Assembly (NCBI RefSeq): GCF_051235805.1
Contig: NZ_JBPNXV010000001.1
Coordinates: forward strand, 124,001 to 188,000
DNA length: 64,000 bases
Reading direction: 5' to 3'
Source of the DNA: Pseudothermotoga_B sp051235805
Lineage (GTDB): Bacteria > Thermotogota > Thermotogae > Thermotogales > DSM-5069
Made by a program: the position numbers and the translations under genes. The notes under the pieces are model-generated. The model saw only the letters and a program-made list of their open reading frames with translations. It ran no database searches and was not told the origin of the DNA. Below are positions 25,591-33,798 of the stretch, piece after piece (the first letter of the stretch is position 1; each line of letters begins with the position of its first letter).

Positions 25591-26623
25591 ACTCCTCGAT
25601 CTCCTGAAACGAGTGGACATACCGACCATTATAATCTTCATCTTTCTCATAGGGTTGTTTTTCTTGGCTGGTGTTACGAAGGTCTCGATACCATCTTTGC
25701 TAAGTGACTCACTCAAGAGAATTGGCATGAATGGCGTTTTGGTTCTTGCGATGGTGCCAACGATCAGATCAGGCATAGGCCCGAACTTTGGTCTTCCTGT
25801 TGGGATAATAGGTGGGCTCATCGGTGCATTGATAAGCATGCAGCTTGGTTTGGTTGGTTTTACAGGTTTTTGGTTTTCAGTATTCTTGGCTGTTGTGATC
25901 TGTGCGGCAATTGGCTTTGCTTACGGTTGGTTGCTTGAAAGGGTTCGTGGTCAAGAGATGATGGTGGGCACTTACATGGGTTATTCAATAGTGGCGTTCA
26001 TGTCCATCATGTGGCTGCTTTTACCTTTTTCCAACCCAGACATGGTTTGGGCAATTGGTGGCAGGGGGTTAAGATATACGCTCACTCTCCAGAACTATTT
26101 TGCACATATTCTAAACAACTTTCTCAAATTCAAGATTGGAGGTTTTGAAGTACCGACAGGGTTGTTACTTTTCTTTGCTGGTGCTTGTTTTGTTGTGTAC
26201 TTGTTCTTCAAGACAAGAATAGGTCTTGCAATTGACTTAGTTGGGCAAAATGAACGTTATGCAATAAGTTCAGGTGTGAATACCAAGAGAGCCAGATTGA
26301 TTGCAGTAATACTGTCTACGATAATCGGTGGCGTTGGTATCATAGTGTATGCACAAAGCTATGGTTTCTTGCAGCTCTATCAAGCTCCATTGTTTATGAC
26401 CTTCCCGGCTGTGGCTTCCATTCTTATAGGTGGTGCTTCCATAAGAAGGGCTTCGATAATGAATGTCGTTATCGGTACAGTTGCCTTTCAAACACTTCTG
26501 ACAATTGCTCTGCCCGTGCTGAGTCAGGTGACGAGAGGCGATATAACAGAGGTCATGAGGTTGATTGTGAGTAACGGTATGATCCTTTACGCACTCACAA
26601 GAGCTCCAAAGGAGGCGAGCTGA
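25583..26623 (+). CDS. ABC importer permease (BPD_transp_2 type), first
   Basis: 346 residues, about 8-9 transmembrane helices. Family features: GIGPNFGLPVGIIGGLIGALIS near residue 70 and the cytoplasmic segment VGQNERYAISSGVNTKRARLIAVILS, which is the EAA-like coupling loop of ribose/galactose-type permeases (G-x-N-x-x-A-A-x-x-x-G). The C-terminal SVLIGGASIRRASI-type turn is also typical. Starts within the ATPase stop region and ends 1 base before the second permease, so translation is coupled. Confidence 0.88.
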   Translation: MNKLLDLLKRVDIPTIIIFIFLIGLFFLAGVTKVSIPSLLSDSLKRIGMNGVLVLAMVPTIRSGIGPNFGLPVGIIGGLIGALISMQLGLVGFTGFWFSVFLAVVICAAIGFAYGWLLERVRGQEMMVGTYMGYSIVAFMSIMWLLLPFSNPDMVWAIGGRGLRYTLTLQNYFAHILNNFLKFKIGGFEVPTGLLLFFAGACFVVYLFFKTRIGLAIDLVGQNERYAISSGVNTKRARLIAVILSTIIGGVGIIVYAQSYGFLQLYQAPLFMTFPAVASILIGGASIRRASIMNVVIGTVAFQTLLTIALPVLSQVTRGDITEVMRLIVSNGMILYALTRAPKEAS

Positions 26624-26624
26624 G

Positions 26625-27680
26625 ATGGAGAAGCTGAAAAAGATTCTTCTTTCAAATATCGTTCCTATAGTGTTTTTGGTTCTGTCCATCTCGGCGGTGT
26701 TGGTTGCCGGAATACCTCCTCTGTTCTTGGTAAGTGAGGTTGTACGACGGCTCAGTAGGAATACCTTTTTGGTGCTTTCTCTTCTAATACCAGTAGTTGC
26801 AGGAATGGGTTTGAATTTCGGTATCGTTCTTGGAGCAATGGCAGGACAAGCGGCGATGTTTTTTGTCGTTGACTGGAAGATAAAAGGTATATCTGGTATT
26901 GTAGTTTCAATTATTCTCGGAGCGGCTATTGCTTTAGTTTTAGGATGGATTGCAGGTCTCATTTTGAACAGAGCCAAAGGAAGAGAGATGATCACCTCGA
27001 TGATTCTCGGCTTTTTTGCAAATGGTGTTTACCAACTCATCTTTCTGTTCTTCGTTGGTTCGATAATTCCCTTCAAAACGAAACAATTTTTGCTTCCGGA
27101 TGGCGTTGGATTGAGAAACACCGTTGATCTCTACGGAACGATCGCATCGGCTTTGAACAAACCGTGGACAATTCAGATAGGCACGGTGAGAGTTTTTGTA
27201 ATACCTATACTTATCACAGTTACTCTGTGCTTGTTTATCTACTTCTTGTTTAAAACAAAACTTGGTCAGAACATAAGAGCGGTGGGACAAGATATGCACA
27301 TAGCCGAAGTGGCAGGAATAAACGTGAATAAGATCAGAATAACAGCGGTTATGATGTCAACAGTCTTAGCGACAATCGGACAGATCATATACCTTCAAGA
27401 TATCAGCACGATAAACACTTACAACAGTCACGAACAGGTCGGATTGTTTTCAATAGCCGCATTGCTCGTCGGAGGTGCATCCACAAGAAGGGCATCGATA
27501 TGGAATGCGATAATTGGCGTTTTGTTGTTCCATACACTGTTCGTTGTTGCACCGAGTGCAGGAAACAAACTGTTTGGTCAACCGCAGGTCGGAGAGTTTT
27601 TCAGAGAGTTTCTCGCCTATGCAGTTATAGCCTTTGCCCTTGCAATGCACGGTTGGAGTGCAAAGAAACAAAAACACTGA
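26625..27680 (+). CDS. ABC importer permease (BPD_transp_2 type), second
   Basis: 351 residues, about 8-9 helices; a diverged paralogue of the permease before it: GMGLNFGIVLGAMAGQAAMF aligns with GIGPNFGLPVG, VGQDMHIAEVAGINVNKIRITAVMMS with VGQNERYAISSGVNTKRARLIAVILS, and LVGGASTRRASI with LIGGASIRRASI. The two probably form a heterodimeric membrane core. Ends the plus-strand operon at a shared convergent terminator. Confidence 0.88.
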   Translation: MEKLKKILLSNIVPIVFLVLSISAVLVAGIPPLFLVSEVVRRLSRNTFLVLSLLIPVVAGMGLNFGIVLGAMAGQAAMFFVVDWKIKGISGIVVSIILGAAIALVLGWIAGLILNRAKGREMITSMILGFFANGVYQLIFLFFVGSIIPFKTKQFLLPDGVGLRNTVDLYGTIASALNKPWTIQIGTVRVFVIPILITVTLCLFIYFLFKTKLGQNIRAVGQDMHIAEVAGINVNKIRITAVMMSTVLATIGQIIYLQDISTINTYNSHEQVGLFSIAALLVGGASTRRASIWNAIIGVLLFHTLFVVAPSAGNKLFGQPQVGEFFREFLAYAVIAFALAMHGWSAKKQKH

Positions 27681-27691
27681 AGACTAAGAAC

Positions 27692-27715
27692 AAGAGGGTC
27701 GTGACAGACCCTCTT
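27692..27715. terminator. Bidirectional terminator between convergent operons
   Basis: AAGAGGGTC / GACCCTCTT (9 pairs) with loop GTGACA, followed by ATTTTT on the plus strand. The ugpE stop codon (27716-27714) overlaps the right arm, so the same hairpin probably serves the minus strand as well. Confidence 0.75.
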
Positions 27716-28544
27716 ATTTTTCCTCTTTCATACTAAAGCCTTCCATGAAGGTCCTTTGAAAGATGAGAAGCATGATCAGAGGAGGTAACATAGCCATAAT
27801 TGTTCCAGCCATTATTATGTTCCAATCTGCTGCCTGAGCTTCTGACGCCAAGAGAATCTTTATGCCTATTTGAACGACTCTCATTTCCTTTGTTGTGGTT
27901 ATCACCAGTGGCCAGAGATATTCGTTCCATATGTAGTTGAATTCAATCAAAAACAAAGCACCCATATTTGTTTTTGAAAGAGGTACGAGTATGTGCCACA
28001 AGAATCTCATTGGACCAGCGCCGTCTATTCTTGCTGCATCAGCAAGAGATGACGGAACGGTGAGGAAAAGTTGCCTGAATAGCAGCGTACCGGTCGCACT
28101 TGCGAAAAATGGTATCGTGAGTGCATAGTAAGTGTTAACCCATCCAAAGGATTTCATCATGTCATAAGTTGGTAAAAGTCTCACGGGAAGTGGCAACATA
28201 TGTGTTATCAGTATCAGTCCAAAAAACAGATATTTGCCCTTGAAATCTCCAAAGTAGGTGAAGGCAAAAGCTGCAAGTATTGAAAAACAAATCTTTGCTG
28301 ATGCGACCACCGTCGCAGTGAAGGCGCTGTTGAACATCAACCTACCCATTTCTGCGCTCTTCCAAGCCTCTTTCATGTTTTCAAACAGATGGGAACTCGG
28401 CACAAATCTTGGTGGATAACTGTAAGATTCCACAGAGTTGAGTGTTGCCATCACGAAGGTGTAGTATATAGGAAACATGACGATTAATGTGAGGATCGTC
28501 AAGATCGTGTAAATTTGAGTTTTTTGTCTTCTGTAAGCTTTCAC
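27714..28544 (-). CDS. ugpE: Glycerol-3-phosphate-type ABC permease UgpE
   Basis: 276 residues, six transmembrane helices of the MalG class. It follows UgpE of enterobacteria closely by eye: MLPLPVRLLPTYDM, SATGTLLFRQLFLTVPSSLA, the EAA loop DAARIDGAGPMRFLWHILVPLSK, and NYIWNEYLWPL. The C-terminus (QRTFMEGFSMKEEK) also fits. Last gene of ugpBAE, 10 bases after ugpA. The natural ligand in a thermophile need not be sn-glycerol-3-phosphate; other polyol or sugar phosphates or oligosaccharides remain possible. Confidence 0.85.
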   Translation of the reverse strand: MKAYRRQKTQIYTILTILTLIVMFPIYYTFVMATLNSVESYSYPPRFVPSSHLFENMKEAWKSAEMGRLMFNSAFTATVVASAKICFSILAAFAFTYFGDFKGKYLFFGLILITHMLPLPVRLLPTYDMMKSFGWVNTYYALTIPFFASATGTLLFRQLFLTVPSSLADAARIDGAGPMRFLWHILVPLSKTNMGALFLIEFNYIWNEYLWPLVITTTKEMRVVQIGIKILLASEAQAADWNIIMAGTIMAMLPPLIMLLIFQRTFMEGFSMKEEK

Positions 28545-28554
28545 AGTTCACCAC

Positions 28555-29436
28555 CTATCCGTAGAAGACTTTTTGTTGTGTGTATCTGAACTGTAGCACA
28601 GTCAAAATAGTGACAAAGATGAAAAGCACAACAGACTGTGCCGAAGCAAAACCGATATCTATCGCTATGAATCCATCTCTGTAGAGTTTGTACACAAGAA
28701 TTTCTGTTGCATTGCCTGGCCCACCTTTGGTCATGATGTCGATCAAACCGAAGACCTCGAAGAATGCATACAACATGTTCATTATCAACAAGAAAAAGGT
28801 TGTCGGTGACAGCAGTGGTAGAGTAACCCGAAGGAACCTTCTAATCCCATTGGCGCCGTCTATGGCAGCGGCTTCCAAAAGTTCATCTGGTACAGCTTGC
28901 AGTCCCGCGAGATAAAAGATAACGTTGTAACCCATCATCTTCCATACGGCAGCAATGATTACGATGGCGAGAGCAAGATTTCCATCGTTCATCCAGTTAA
29001 TGGTTTTACCCGTGAACAACCTCACAAGATAGACAATAGGACCTGTTGCAGGGTTGAACATCAATGCCCAAACTGTTCCTGCTATCGCCGGTGAAATCGC
29101 ATATGTCCAGATGAAAAAAGTTCTGTACACCGTCATACCCCGAAGCCTTTGGTTGAGTAATGCGGCGACGATCACACAGAAAATCAAACCAATTACGACA
29201 ACAGAACCAGCGAAGACAAGTGTTCTCACCAGACTACTTACATAGGCAGTGGAACTGAAAAGTCGTGAGAAATTTCCAAGCCCGACAAAGATTCGGCGAT
29301 CCCCAAAGGGTGAAACTCTGAAAAAGCTTTGGTATATCGAGCGAACAGTTGGAATTAAGAAAAAGACAACTATCACTGCAATCGAAGGTAAAAGCAAGAG
29401 ATAGGGCATAACTCTGTTGGGGAATCTACTGCGCAT
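28555..29436 (-). CDS. ugpA: Glycerol-3-phosphate-type ABC permease UgpA
   Basis: 293 residues from ATG 29436 (MRSRFPNRV), chosen because GGTGATG precedes it; the open frame begins at 29451. Six helices of the MalF/UgpA class. Strong likeness to enterobacterial UgpA in SPFGDRRIFVGLGNFSRLF, LEAAAIDGANGIRRFLRVTLPLLSP (the EAA loop), LYAFFEVFGLIDIMTKGGPG and the end SAQSVVLFIFVTILTVLQFR. Partner of UgpE. The ATPase UgpC is not in this cluster, so a shared MsmK/MalK-like ATPase elsewhere is likely. Confidence 0.88.
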   Translation of the reverse strand: MRSRFPNRVMPYLLLLPSIAVIVVFFLIPTVRSIYQSFFRVSPFGDRRIFVGLGNFSRLFSSTAYVSSLVRTLVFAGSVVVIGLIFCVIVAALLNQRLRGMTVYRTFFIWTYAISPAIAGTVWALMFNPATGPIVYLVRLFTGKTINWMNDGNLALAIVIIAAVWKMMGYNVIFYLAGLQAVPDELLEAAAIDGANGIRRFLRVTLPLLSPTTFFLLIMNMLYAFFEVFGLIDIMTKGGPGNATEILVYKLYRDGFIAIDIGFASAQSVVLFIFVTILTVLQFRYTQQKVFYG

Positions 29437-29466
29437 CACATCACCGTCCACTTTTGGTATGAATAA

Positions 29467-29485
29467 AGGGGGACAGAGTCCCCCT
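29467..29485. terminator. GC-rich hairpin between ugpB and ugpA
   Basis: AGGGGGAC / GTCCCCCT with a 3-base loop, directly after the ugpB stop; followed on the minus strand by TTATTC. Partial terminator or stabiliser after a receptor gene. Confidence 0.7.
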
Positions 29486-29490
29486 AAGAA

Positions 29491-30792
29491 TCACTTACCG
29501 TACAGTGAGATGTAATCTTTCAAAATTTGATTGCATTGTTTTGCTGCTTCATCTAGTATGGCTTTTGCTATTTTTTCTATATCCGGTCCTTTGTACTGTA
29601 GTGCCTTTTCAAAGGCAGAATCGACTACATCTCTTATTGCTACAAAGTTTCCAAGTCTTACGCCTTGCGACTCAGGTCTGTTGATCCCACTGAGGATTTG
29701 TAAGAAGGCAGTCAGGTGATTTGGATGTTCTGAGAACCAACCTTCGTCGAGCAATCCCTTCAATGCACTGTTACTGGTTGGGAAATAACCTGTAGATTTG
29801 TGCCATTTCTGAGAAACCTCAGGTCTGGCAACGAATTTCAGAAATTCCCACACGGCTTTGTAGTCGTCCTTGGGTTTACCTTTCATTACCCACAAGGTTG
29901 CACCACCGATGACTGAGTTGCCCTTTGGATAACCAGGAATTCGAGGCAAGAAGGTGGTACCTACTTTGAATTTAGCTTTGCTCTCTATCGAACCAACCGA
30001 CGAAGTTGATTGGATCAGCATCGCGACTTGTCCTGCCAAAAATGCATTGTTGGCGTTGTATTCTCTTCCACCATAGACAAGTACGCCATTCTGTGCCCAT
30101 CTGATCCACTCGGCGAAGACCTTGACACCAAAATCTTTGTTGAAGTAGACTTCGCTTGCTCTTGCCTTTCTCCCGTTCTCGTTGTTGGCATAAAACTGTG
30201 CGTGGAGTGCGTGCATTTGCTCAAAGACCCACGCGGGCCAACCAAAAGCAATTCCTCCAAGTGCCGCACCAGATTGGACTATCTTCTTACCGTATTCAAA
30301 GAGTTCATCAAAAGTTGTTGGAGGTTTGTTCGGGTCAAGTCCTGCTTTCTCGAAGATGTCTTTGTTGTAATACAAAATTGCCGTCGAGGAATTGAAGGGC
30401 ATTGAATAAAGTTTTCCATCAACGGAATAGTAATTGAGAATAGGTACCACTATGTCACCCCAGTCGAAATCTGGCTCGGCAAGCTCAAAAACTGGCATAA
30501 TGGCACCGCTGTCGAGCATCGTCTGAAGTCCTACTTCGTAAACCTGTACTATGTGTGGTTGTGTGTTGTTTCTATAGGCAGCTATAGCCTTGGTGAGCGT
30601 TTCGGCATAGGTTCCAGTAAAGACAGCGACTACTTCGATATCTGGGTGTGTGGCGTTGAAGTCTTTCACGATTTGTTCGAGAGCTGTGAGGTTTGCACCG
30701 CTCATAGCGTGCCACAATGTAATGGTTGTCTTAGCGAAAGCTGCTGCAAAAATGGTTGTGATCACCAGAAGAACCAGAACCAAACGCTTCAT
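29491..30792 (-). CDS. ugpB: Glycerol-3-phosphate-type periplasmic binding protein UgpB
   Basis: 433 residues, signal peptide of about 20 residues (AAAFAK). The mature N-terminus TITLWHAMSGANLTALEQIV is the hallmark of UgpB-type receptors (W-H-x-M-x-G). Further matches: GIAFGWPAWVFEQMHALHAQ, WMKGKPKDDYKAVWEFLKFVARPEVSQKWHKSTGYFPT. It captures the solute in the periplasm for UgpA/UgpE. GGGGGTGG precedes ATG 30792; a consensus promoter lies at 30829-30857. First gene of its operon. Confidence 0.88.
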   Translation of the reverse strand: MKRLVLVLLVITTIFAAAFAKTTITLWHAMSGANLTALEQIVKDFNATHPDIEVVAVFTGTYAETLTKAIAAYRNNTQPHIVQVYEVGLQTMLDSGAIMPVFELAEPDFDWGDIVVPILNYYSVDGKLYSMPFNSSTAILYYNKDIFEKAGLDPNKPPTTFDELFEYGKKIVQSGAALGGIAFGWPAWVFEQMHALHAQFYANNENGRKARASEVYFNKDFGVKVFAEWIRWAQNGVLVYGGREYNANNAFLAGQVAMLIQSTSSVGSIESKAKFKVGTTFLPRIPGYPKGNSVIGGATLWVMKGKPKDDYKAVWEFLKFVARPEVSQKWHKSTGYFPTSNSALKGLLDEGWFSEHPNHLTAFLQILSGINRPESQGVRLGNFVAIRDVVDSAFEKALQYKGPDIEKIAKAILDEAAKQCNQILKDYISLYGK

Positions 30793-30828
30793 AACTCCAC
30801 CCCCTGTTGTTGAGTATGTAGCACTTCT

Positions 30829-30857
30829 ATTTTACATTTTCTAAACCGTTCTTTCAA
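30829..30857 (-). promoter_or_regulatory. Sigma-70-type promoter of ugpBAE
   Basis: On the minus strand TTGAAA, a 17-base spacer and TAAAAT; one of the best -35/-10 pairs in the window. The -10 lies 36 bases before the ugpB start. Upstream of it (30858-31183) I see nothing. Confidence 0.7.
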
Positions 30858-31183
30858 GTTAAACCATTGGAGGTAATTGAAGTGTCTGCATTCTGGTCTC
30901 TCTTGACATGAATAAAGGCAGTCATGAACCGTGGGCGTGTTTGTTACTGTCTTGTCCTCTTGTACCCAATAAGAGGTGCGAGTAATCTGATGCGCAACAA
31001 CAAATAGTGGAGAAATTCTCTTCATTTCCGATGACCAACGAATTCAGTGGCACATGACAAGTTATTATCCCTAAATTCTGGCAATATCAACTGTCTTTTT
31101 GCTTGCTGAGCATGTTAACCAGAAAAAGGTTACATCAAAGGCTTCAAGAATCTCACTGCAAATGGGCAAAGGTGATAACTGTT

Positions 31184-31222
31184 AAAAAACCACAGAGTGT
31201 TTTGTTCCAAGTGTCTCACTCT
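31184..31222 (-). terminator. Possible terminator of the ribose-type importer operon
   Basis: Minus strand: AGAGTG and CACTCT, 17 bases apart, then GTGG and six T. The first arm overlaps the last codons and stop of the ATPase gene. The stem is short and the loop long. Confidence 0.4.
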
Positions 31223-32748
31223 TTGCACGTTTCATCGTTTTGCCGTTTCTTACCTGACGCGTAGTACATTATTTCCTCCTGTGTGACCTTCCTTTCTGTG
31301 TTATCGAGGATGGCATTTATCTGTCCTTCCCACATAACAACTATTCTGTCACTCAGGTTCAAAATTTCCGGTAGTTCCGATGAAATCATTATCACTCCCT
31401 TGCCTTTTACAGCGAGTTCTCTTATCATTTTGTGTATTTCAGCCTTTGTCCCAACGTCGATACCCCTTGTAGGTTCATCGAAGATGATTATCTCTGAATC
31501 TGTTGCTATCCACTTTGAGAGAACGATCTTCTGCTGGTTACCTCCCGATAGATTCTCAACAATTTGATGTACAGATGGTGTTTTCACAGAGAGCCTTTGT
31601 ACAAAAGACTCAGCGATACTCATTTGTGCATCTTCGTTGAGAAGGAATTTGAATTTACTAATCCTACCAAGAATTGGTAGACACACGTTGTCTTTCACAG
31701 TGAGCCGAAGGATTAATCCTTGCAGTTTTCTGTCTTCTGGTATCAAACCTATGCCGTAGCTAATAGCTTCGTGAGGAGATCTTATTTCAACCTTTTTCCC
31801 CCTTATGAATATATCTCCTGTTTCCTTTTTGTTTATGCCAAACAACAGATGCATCGTTTCCGTTCTTCCAGCCCCTATCAGTCCGGCGAAACCGAGCACT
31901 TCTCCCTTTCTAAGGGTAAATGAGACGTTCTTAACTTTGTTCTTCCAGGTTAAATTCCTGACTTCGAGTAACACATCTTGAGGTTTTGTTTCCACGTGTG
32001 GAAAGTATTCGATATCTCTGCCGACCATCAACCGTATTATGTTGTCTGCATCGAATTCATTTTTGTGTAGCGTTCCAACCCTTTTACCATCTCTCATCAC
32101 TATTATCCTGTCGCTGATTTCCATTACTTCATCAATTTTGTGAGAGACAAACACAACAGATATTTGTTTGTCTTTGAGCATCCTGATGATCTCGAAGAGT
32201 CTCTTGATTTCTTCCAATGCAAGAGAAGAAGTTGGTTCATCCATGAAGATTATCCTCGGTGAGCGTGTTAAAGCTTTGCAGATCTCAACCATTTGCCTCT
32301 GTGCGGTAGTCAGACTTCGAACTAAAGTATGTGGTGAAAAGCGAGCGCCAATCATATCTAAGAGTTCTTGTGCCTTTTCTTGCATACTTTGATCATCCAC
32401 AACCTTTGTGAGATTGTGCCTTTCTCCTTTGGTTATTTCATAGCCCAGAAACAGGTTCTCAGCAACTGTTAGATTGTCACAGAGGTTGAGTTCCTGATGA
32501 ATGACACTTATCCCCATTTTGAAGGCGTCTGCAGGATTGTGAAATTCAACGCTTTCACCGTTTAGAAAGATCTCACCAGCATCCTTTTTGTAAACGCCAG
32601 ACAGAACCTTTATCAAGGTTGACTTTCCGGCTCCGTTTTCACCAATGAGTGAAACAATTTCACCATCTTGAACTTCGAAATCAACTTCGTTGAGTGCTAA
32701 AACACCGGGAAATCTTTTTGTGATCCTCTTTGCCGTGAGAAGTTCCAA
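31216..32748 (-). CDS. Ribose-type ABC importer ATPase (RbsA/MglA family)
   Basis: 510 residues from TTG 32748, 8 bases after GAGAGG; the GTG at 32757 overlaps that site. Two ABC domains. Domain 1: Walker A GENGAGKST, Q-loop HQELNL, signature LTTAQRQMVEICKAL, Walker B IIFMDEPTSSL. Domain 2: degenerate Walker A GLIGAGRTETMH, signature LSGGNQQKIVLSKW, Walker B IIIFDEPTRGIDVGTKAEIH. This is the classic sugar importer ATPase. Last gene of the operon permease - receptor - ATPase. The sugar (ribose, galactose, xylose or other) cannot be read from it. Confidence 0.92.
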   Translation of the reverse strand: MELLTAKRITKRFPGVLALNEVDFEVQDGEIVSLIGENGAGKSTLIKVLSGVYKKDAGEIFLNGESVEFHNPADAFKMGISVIHQELNLCDNLTVAENLFLGYEITKGERHNLTKVVDDQSMQEKAQELLDMIGARFSPHTLVRSLTTAQRQMVEICKALTRSPRIIFMDEPTSSLALEEIKRLFEIIRMLKDKQISVVFVSHKIDEVMEISDRIIVMRDGKRVGTLHKNEFDADNIIRLMVGRDIEYFPHVETKPQDVLLEVRNLTWKNKVKNVSFTLRKGEVLGFAGLIGAGRTETMHLLFGINKKETGDIFIRGKKVEIRSPHEAISYGIGLIPEDRKLQGLILRLTVKDNVCLPILGRISKFKFLLNEDAQMSIAESFVQRLSVKTPSVHQIVENLSGGNQQKIVLSKWIATDSEIIIFDEPTRGIDVGTKAEIHKMIRELAVKGKGVIMISSELPEILNLSDRIVVMWEGQINAILDNTERKVTQEEIMYYASGKKRQNDETCKE

Positions 32749-32765
32749 AAATGTCACCTCTCAAA

Positions 32766-32784
32766 AGGGGGCAAATTGCCCCCT
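32766..32784. terminator. GC-rich hairpin between receptor and ATPase genes
   Basis: AGGGGGC / GCCCCCT with loop AAATT. It lies just after the receptor stop and before the ATPase ribosome binding site, as at the other receptor genes of this window. Confidence 0.7.
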
Positions 32785-32789
32785 GAGTT

Positions 32790-33764
32790 TTAGAACTTTA
32801 TCGGGATACCAAGTTTCGCCATCTCATTCAGATATTCAGTCAAGTTGTTTGGGGTGACTACATCAACACCTGTGTCGATCACATAATCAACTTTGTTGTT
32901 TACTGTGACCTTTGGGAGCATCGTGAGGGTATTTTGTACACCTATCTTTTTCATCAGATACAGAACTGTCACTGAAAGGTAGCCCATCATGTACGGTCTT
33001 TGCCCCATCGTTGCCTGTATAACTCCATCTTTTACATAGGAAAGGATATCAGCTGTTGTGTCAAAGCATACTATCTTTACCTTGTCCTTCTTGCCTGCGT
33101 TTGCCACAACCAAAGCTTGGCTTGGACCGTTGTATGCATACACGCCGAAAAATGCAGCCAGATCTGGATGCGCGCTCAGAACTGACTCAGCAAGCGACAC
33201 AGCCCTTGCACCGTCTTCTTCATCATTCAGCACATCAACTACTTGGATATTAGTCCCTGCAATTGCATCTTTAAAGCCCTGCATTCTCTCGAGCGAGTTC
33301 ATTGCAGTGAGGGATCCTGTCCCGATTGCGACCTTTCCTTTGCCACCCAACAATTCCTTCATCACCGTACCAGCAAGATATCCAGCGTTGTAGTTGTTTG
33401 TGCCGATGTATACATATCGTCCACTCTCTGGTGTGTCTGTATCAAGAGTTATGACTGGAATCCCAAGTTGAATGGCTTTCTTGATTGTTGGAATCACAGC
33501 GCTTGGGTCAGATGGTGCTATTGCTATGCCGTCGAATTTCTGAGCGATGAATGCTTCAAGCATTTGAAGCTGAGCTGGTACATCCTCTTTTGCCGGAACG
33601 AAGAATCTGACATCGACACCCAGAGCCTTACCAGCGGCTTTGACTCCTTCTTCAACCTGTGCCCAATATGGGTGTACCGATTTACCGATGACCCCTATTG
33701 TGACAGCTAAGGAGACAGTGCTTACCGCGAGAACTAAAAGGAACATGAAAAAGAGTTTCTTCAT
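32790..33764 (-). CDS. Ribose-type periplasmic sugar-binding protein (peripla_BP_4)
   Basis: 324 residues from ATG 33764 (MKKLFFMFLL), set by GGGGGAGGTG; the longer frame is not coding. Signal peptide ends near SLAV. Type I periplasmic-binding fold with typical strands: VTIGVIGKSVHPYWAQVEEGV, KFDGIAIAPSDPSAVIPTI, IPVITLDTDTPESGRYVYIGTNNYNAG. DTDTPESGR is the sugar-binding loop of the RbsB group, often D-x-D-x-P. Middle gene of the operon, 34 bases after the permease. Confidence 0.9.
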   Translation of the reverse strand: MKKLFFMFLLVLAVSTVSLAVTIGVIGKSVHPYWAQVEEGVKAAGKALGVDVRFFVPAKEDVPAQLQMLEAFIAQKFDGIAIAPSDPSAVIPTIKKAIQLGIPVITLDTDTPESGRYVYIGTNNYNAGYLAGTVMKELLGGKGKVAIGTGSLTAMNSLERMQGFKDAIAGTNIQVVDVLNDEEDGARAVSLAESVLSAHPDLAAFFGVYAYNGPSQALVVANAGKKDKVKIVCFDTTADILSYVKDGVIQATMGQRPYMMGYLSVTVLYLMKKIGVQNTLTMLPKVTVNNKVDYVIDTGVDVVTPNNLTEYLNEMAKLGIPIKF

Positions 33765-33798
33765 ACGAACACCTCCCCCAAGGTTGAAATGGAAAAAG

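Noticed and set aside
30789..31025. A minus-strand frame of 78 codons upstream of ugpB
   Set aside because: It contains the ugpB promoter and ribosome binding site, and has no coding features of its own.
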